Shown here: positions 21,787-22,150 of the stretch, in pieces
Layout of the letters: each line of letters opens with the position of its first letter
Numbering within the stretch: position 1 is the first letter of the stretch
Assembly: GCA_029267645.1 (NCBI GenBank)
Contig: JAJUIM010000003.1
Location: forward strand, 1-22,150
From: Microbacterium sp.
Lineage (GTDB): Bacteria; Actinomycetota; Actinomycetes; Actinomycetales; Microbacteriaceae
Length of the DNA stretch: 22,150 nucleotides
Direction: 5' to 3'
Notes under the pieces: generated by a model
The model's database searches: none
What the model was told of the DNA's origin: nothing
Seen by the model: the letters and a program-made list of their open reading frames with translations, nothing else
Made by a program: the position numbers and the translations under genes

Positions 21787-22150
21787 CTACTGCGCCCGAC
21801 CTGCGTCCTTTCGCGAGAGCCCGCGCTCGTCGAGCCAGCCGCGCAGGTAGCCCGCCCAGCGCTCCTCGTCGAAGTTCCAGAGCTTCGTGTGCCGCGCCTG
21901 CTCGTACGACACGAGCGTCACGAGGTCGGGGCGCGCGGCCGCGAGCCCTCGAGACGCCTCCGACGGCACGAAACCGTCGTCGTCGCTGTGCAGCAGCAGG
22001 ATCGGGTGCGTGAGCTCGGTCGCCCGGCTCACGATGTCGAGGTCGTCGAGCGAGATCGCATCGCCCGCGCGCACGACGCGCGACCAGGCGGGCATCGTCA
22101 GCTGGCGCAGCGCGATGTGCGTGACGGGCGAGGGCACGTGCAGGGCCCTC
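21787..22150 (-). CDS. Alpha/beta hydrolase, C-terminal part (5' end beyond the window)
   Basis: The frame is open through the right edge, so the start lies outside; the GTG at 22137 is internal. About 120 C-terminal residues are present. THPILLLHSDDDGFVP carries the likely catalytic acid (the third Asp of SDDD), and SYEQARHTKLWNFDEERW carries the catalytic His in a position typical of serine-dependent alpha/beta hydrolases (peptidase S9/S33 type). The nucleophile Ser region is outside the window. Residues before it (MPAWSRVVRAGDAISLDDLD) fit the lid region. Substrate unknown. It ends 11 bp before zapE. Confidence 0.8.
   Translation of the reverse strand, partial: RALHVPSPVTHIALRQLTMPAWSRVVRAGDAISLDDLDIVSRATELTHPILLLHSDDDGFVPSEASRGLAAARPDLVTLVSYEQARHTKLWNFDEERWAGYLRGWLDERGLSRKDAGRAQ

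Noticed and set aside
1..22150. CRISPR arrays, phage structural genes, restriction or toxin-antitoxin systems
   Set aside because: No regularly spaced direct repeats were seen, and no gene carries motifs of these systems.

Overview
The window is high-GC DNA from an actinobacterium. The GTG/TTG starts, the pairs of genes sharing ATGA, the leaderless-looking promoter and the gene families all suggest a Microbacteriaceae-like organism (Leucobacter or Microbacterium type). That placement is inference; there is no rRNA or marker gene here to fix it.

Left part, about 1-13,230, is accessory DNA. It opens with the 5' end of a plasmid- or ICE-like gene cut off by the window, followed by two IS3-family transposase remnants lying tail to tail. 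Next comes a metal-handling block, all on the minus strand: a VIT1/CCC1 transporter and a P1B-type ATPase, a decayed chromate transporter (chrA), and then a tightly packed run read from about 9,263 down to 4,463. That run holds a small two-TM protein, a previously unmarked 35-residue membrane peptide, a CzcO-like flavoprotein, a CDF zinc/cadmium exporter, a secreted/anchored small protein, lspA, a DUF6804-like protein and a CtaG-type copper/cytochrome oxidase assembly protein. No metal-sensing repressor (ArsR, MerR or CsoR type) is visible in it. To its right are an unrecognised gene and a divergent gene with three copies of a Cys/His motif plus a C-terminal HTH; the latter changes reading frame at a run of eight C. 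A nested scar follows: a 5' half of an ISL3 element joined to a 3' half of an IS3 element, then a 5'-truncated small membrane protein gene and a small recombinase-like HTH protein.

Right part, about 13,377-22,150, looks like native chromosome. A four-gene minus-strand operon (eltD, MFS permease, derK, derI) with a divergent SorC-family regulator forms a complete predicted tetritol (erythritol) pathway: uptake by the permease, oxidation of erythritol to erythrulose by a Zn-dependent dehydrogenase, phosphorylation by a DhaK-DhaL fusion kinase, and isomerisation by an RpiB-family enzyme to erythrose 4-phosphate. Inverted repeats lie over both promoters of the divergent intergenic region. A hairpin separates the regulator from a convergent amtB ammonium transporter, whose upstream region carries a GlnR-box-like GTTAC-n6-GTTAC. 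Last come zapE (AFG1-like ATPase) and the 3' part of an alpha/beta hydrolase gene.
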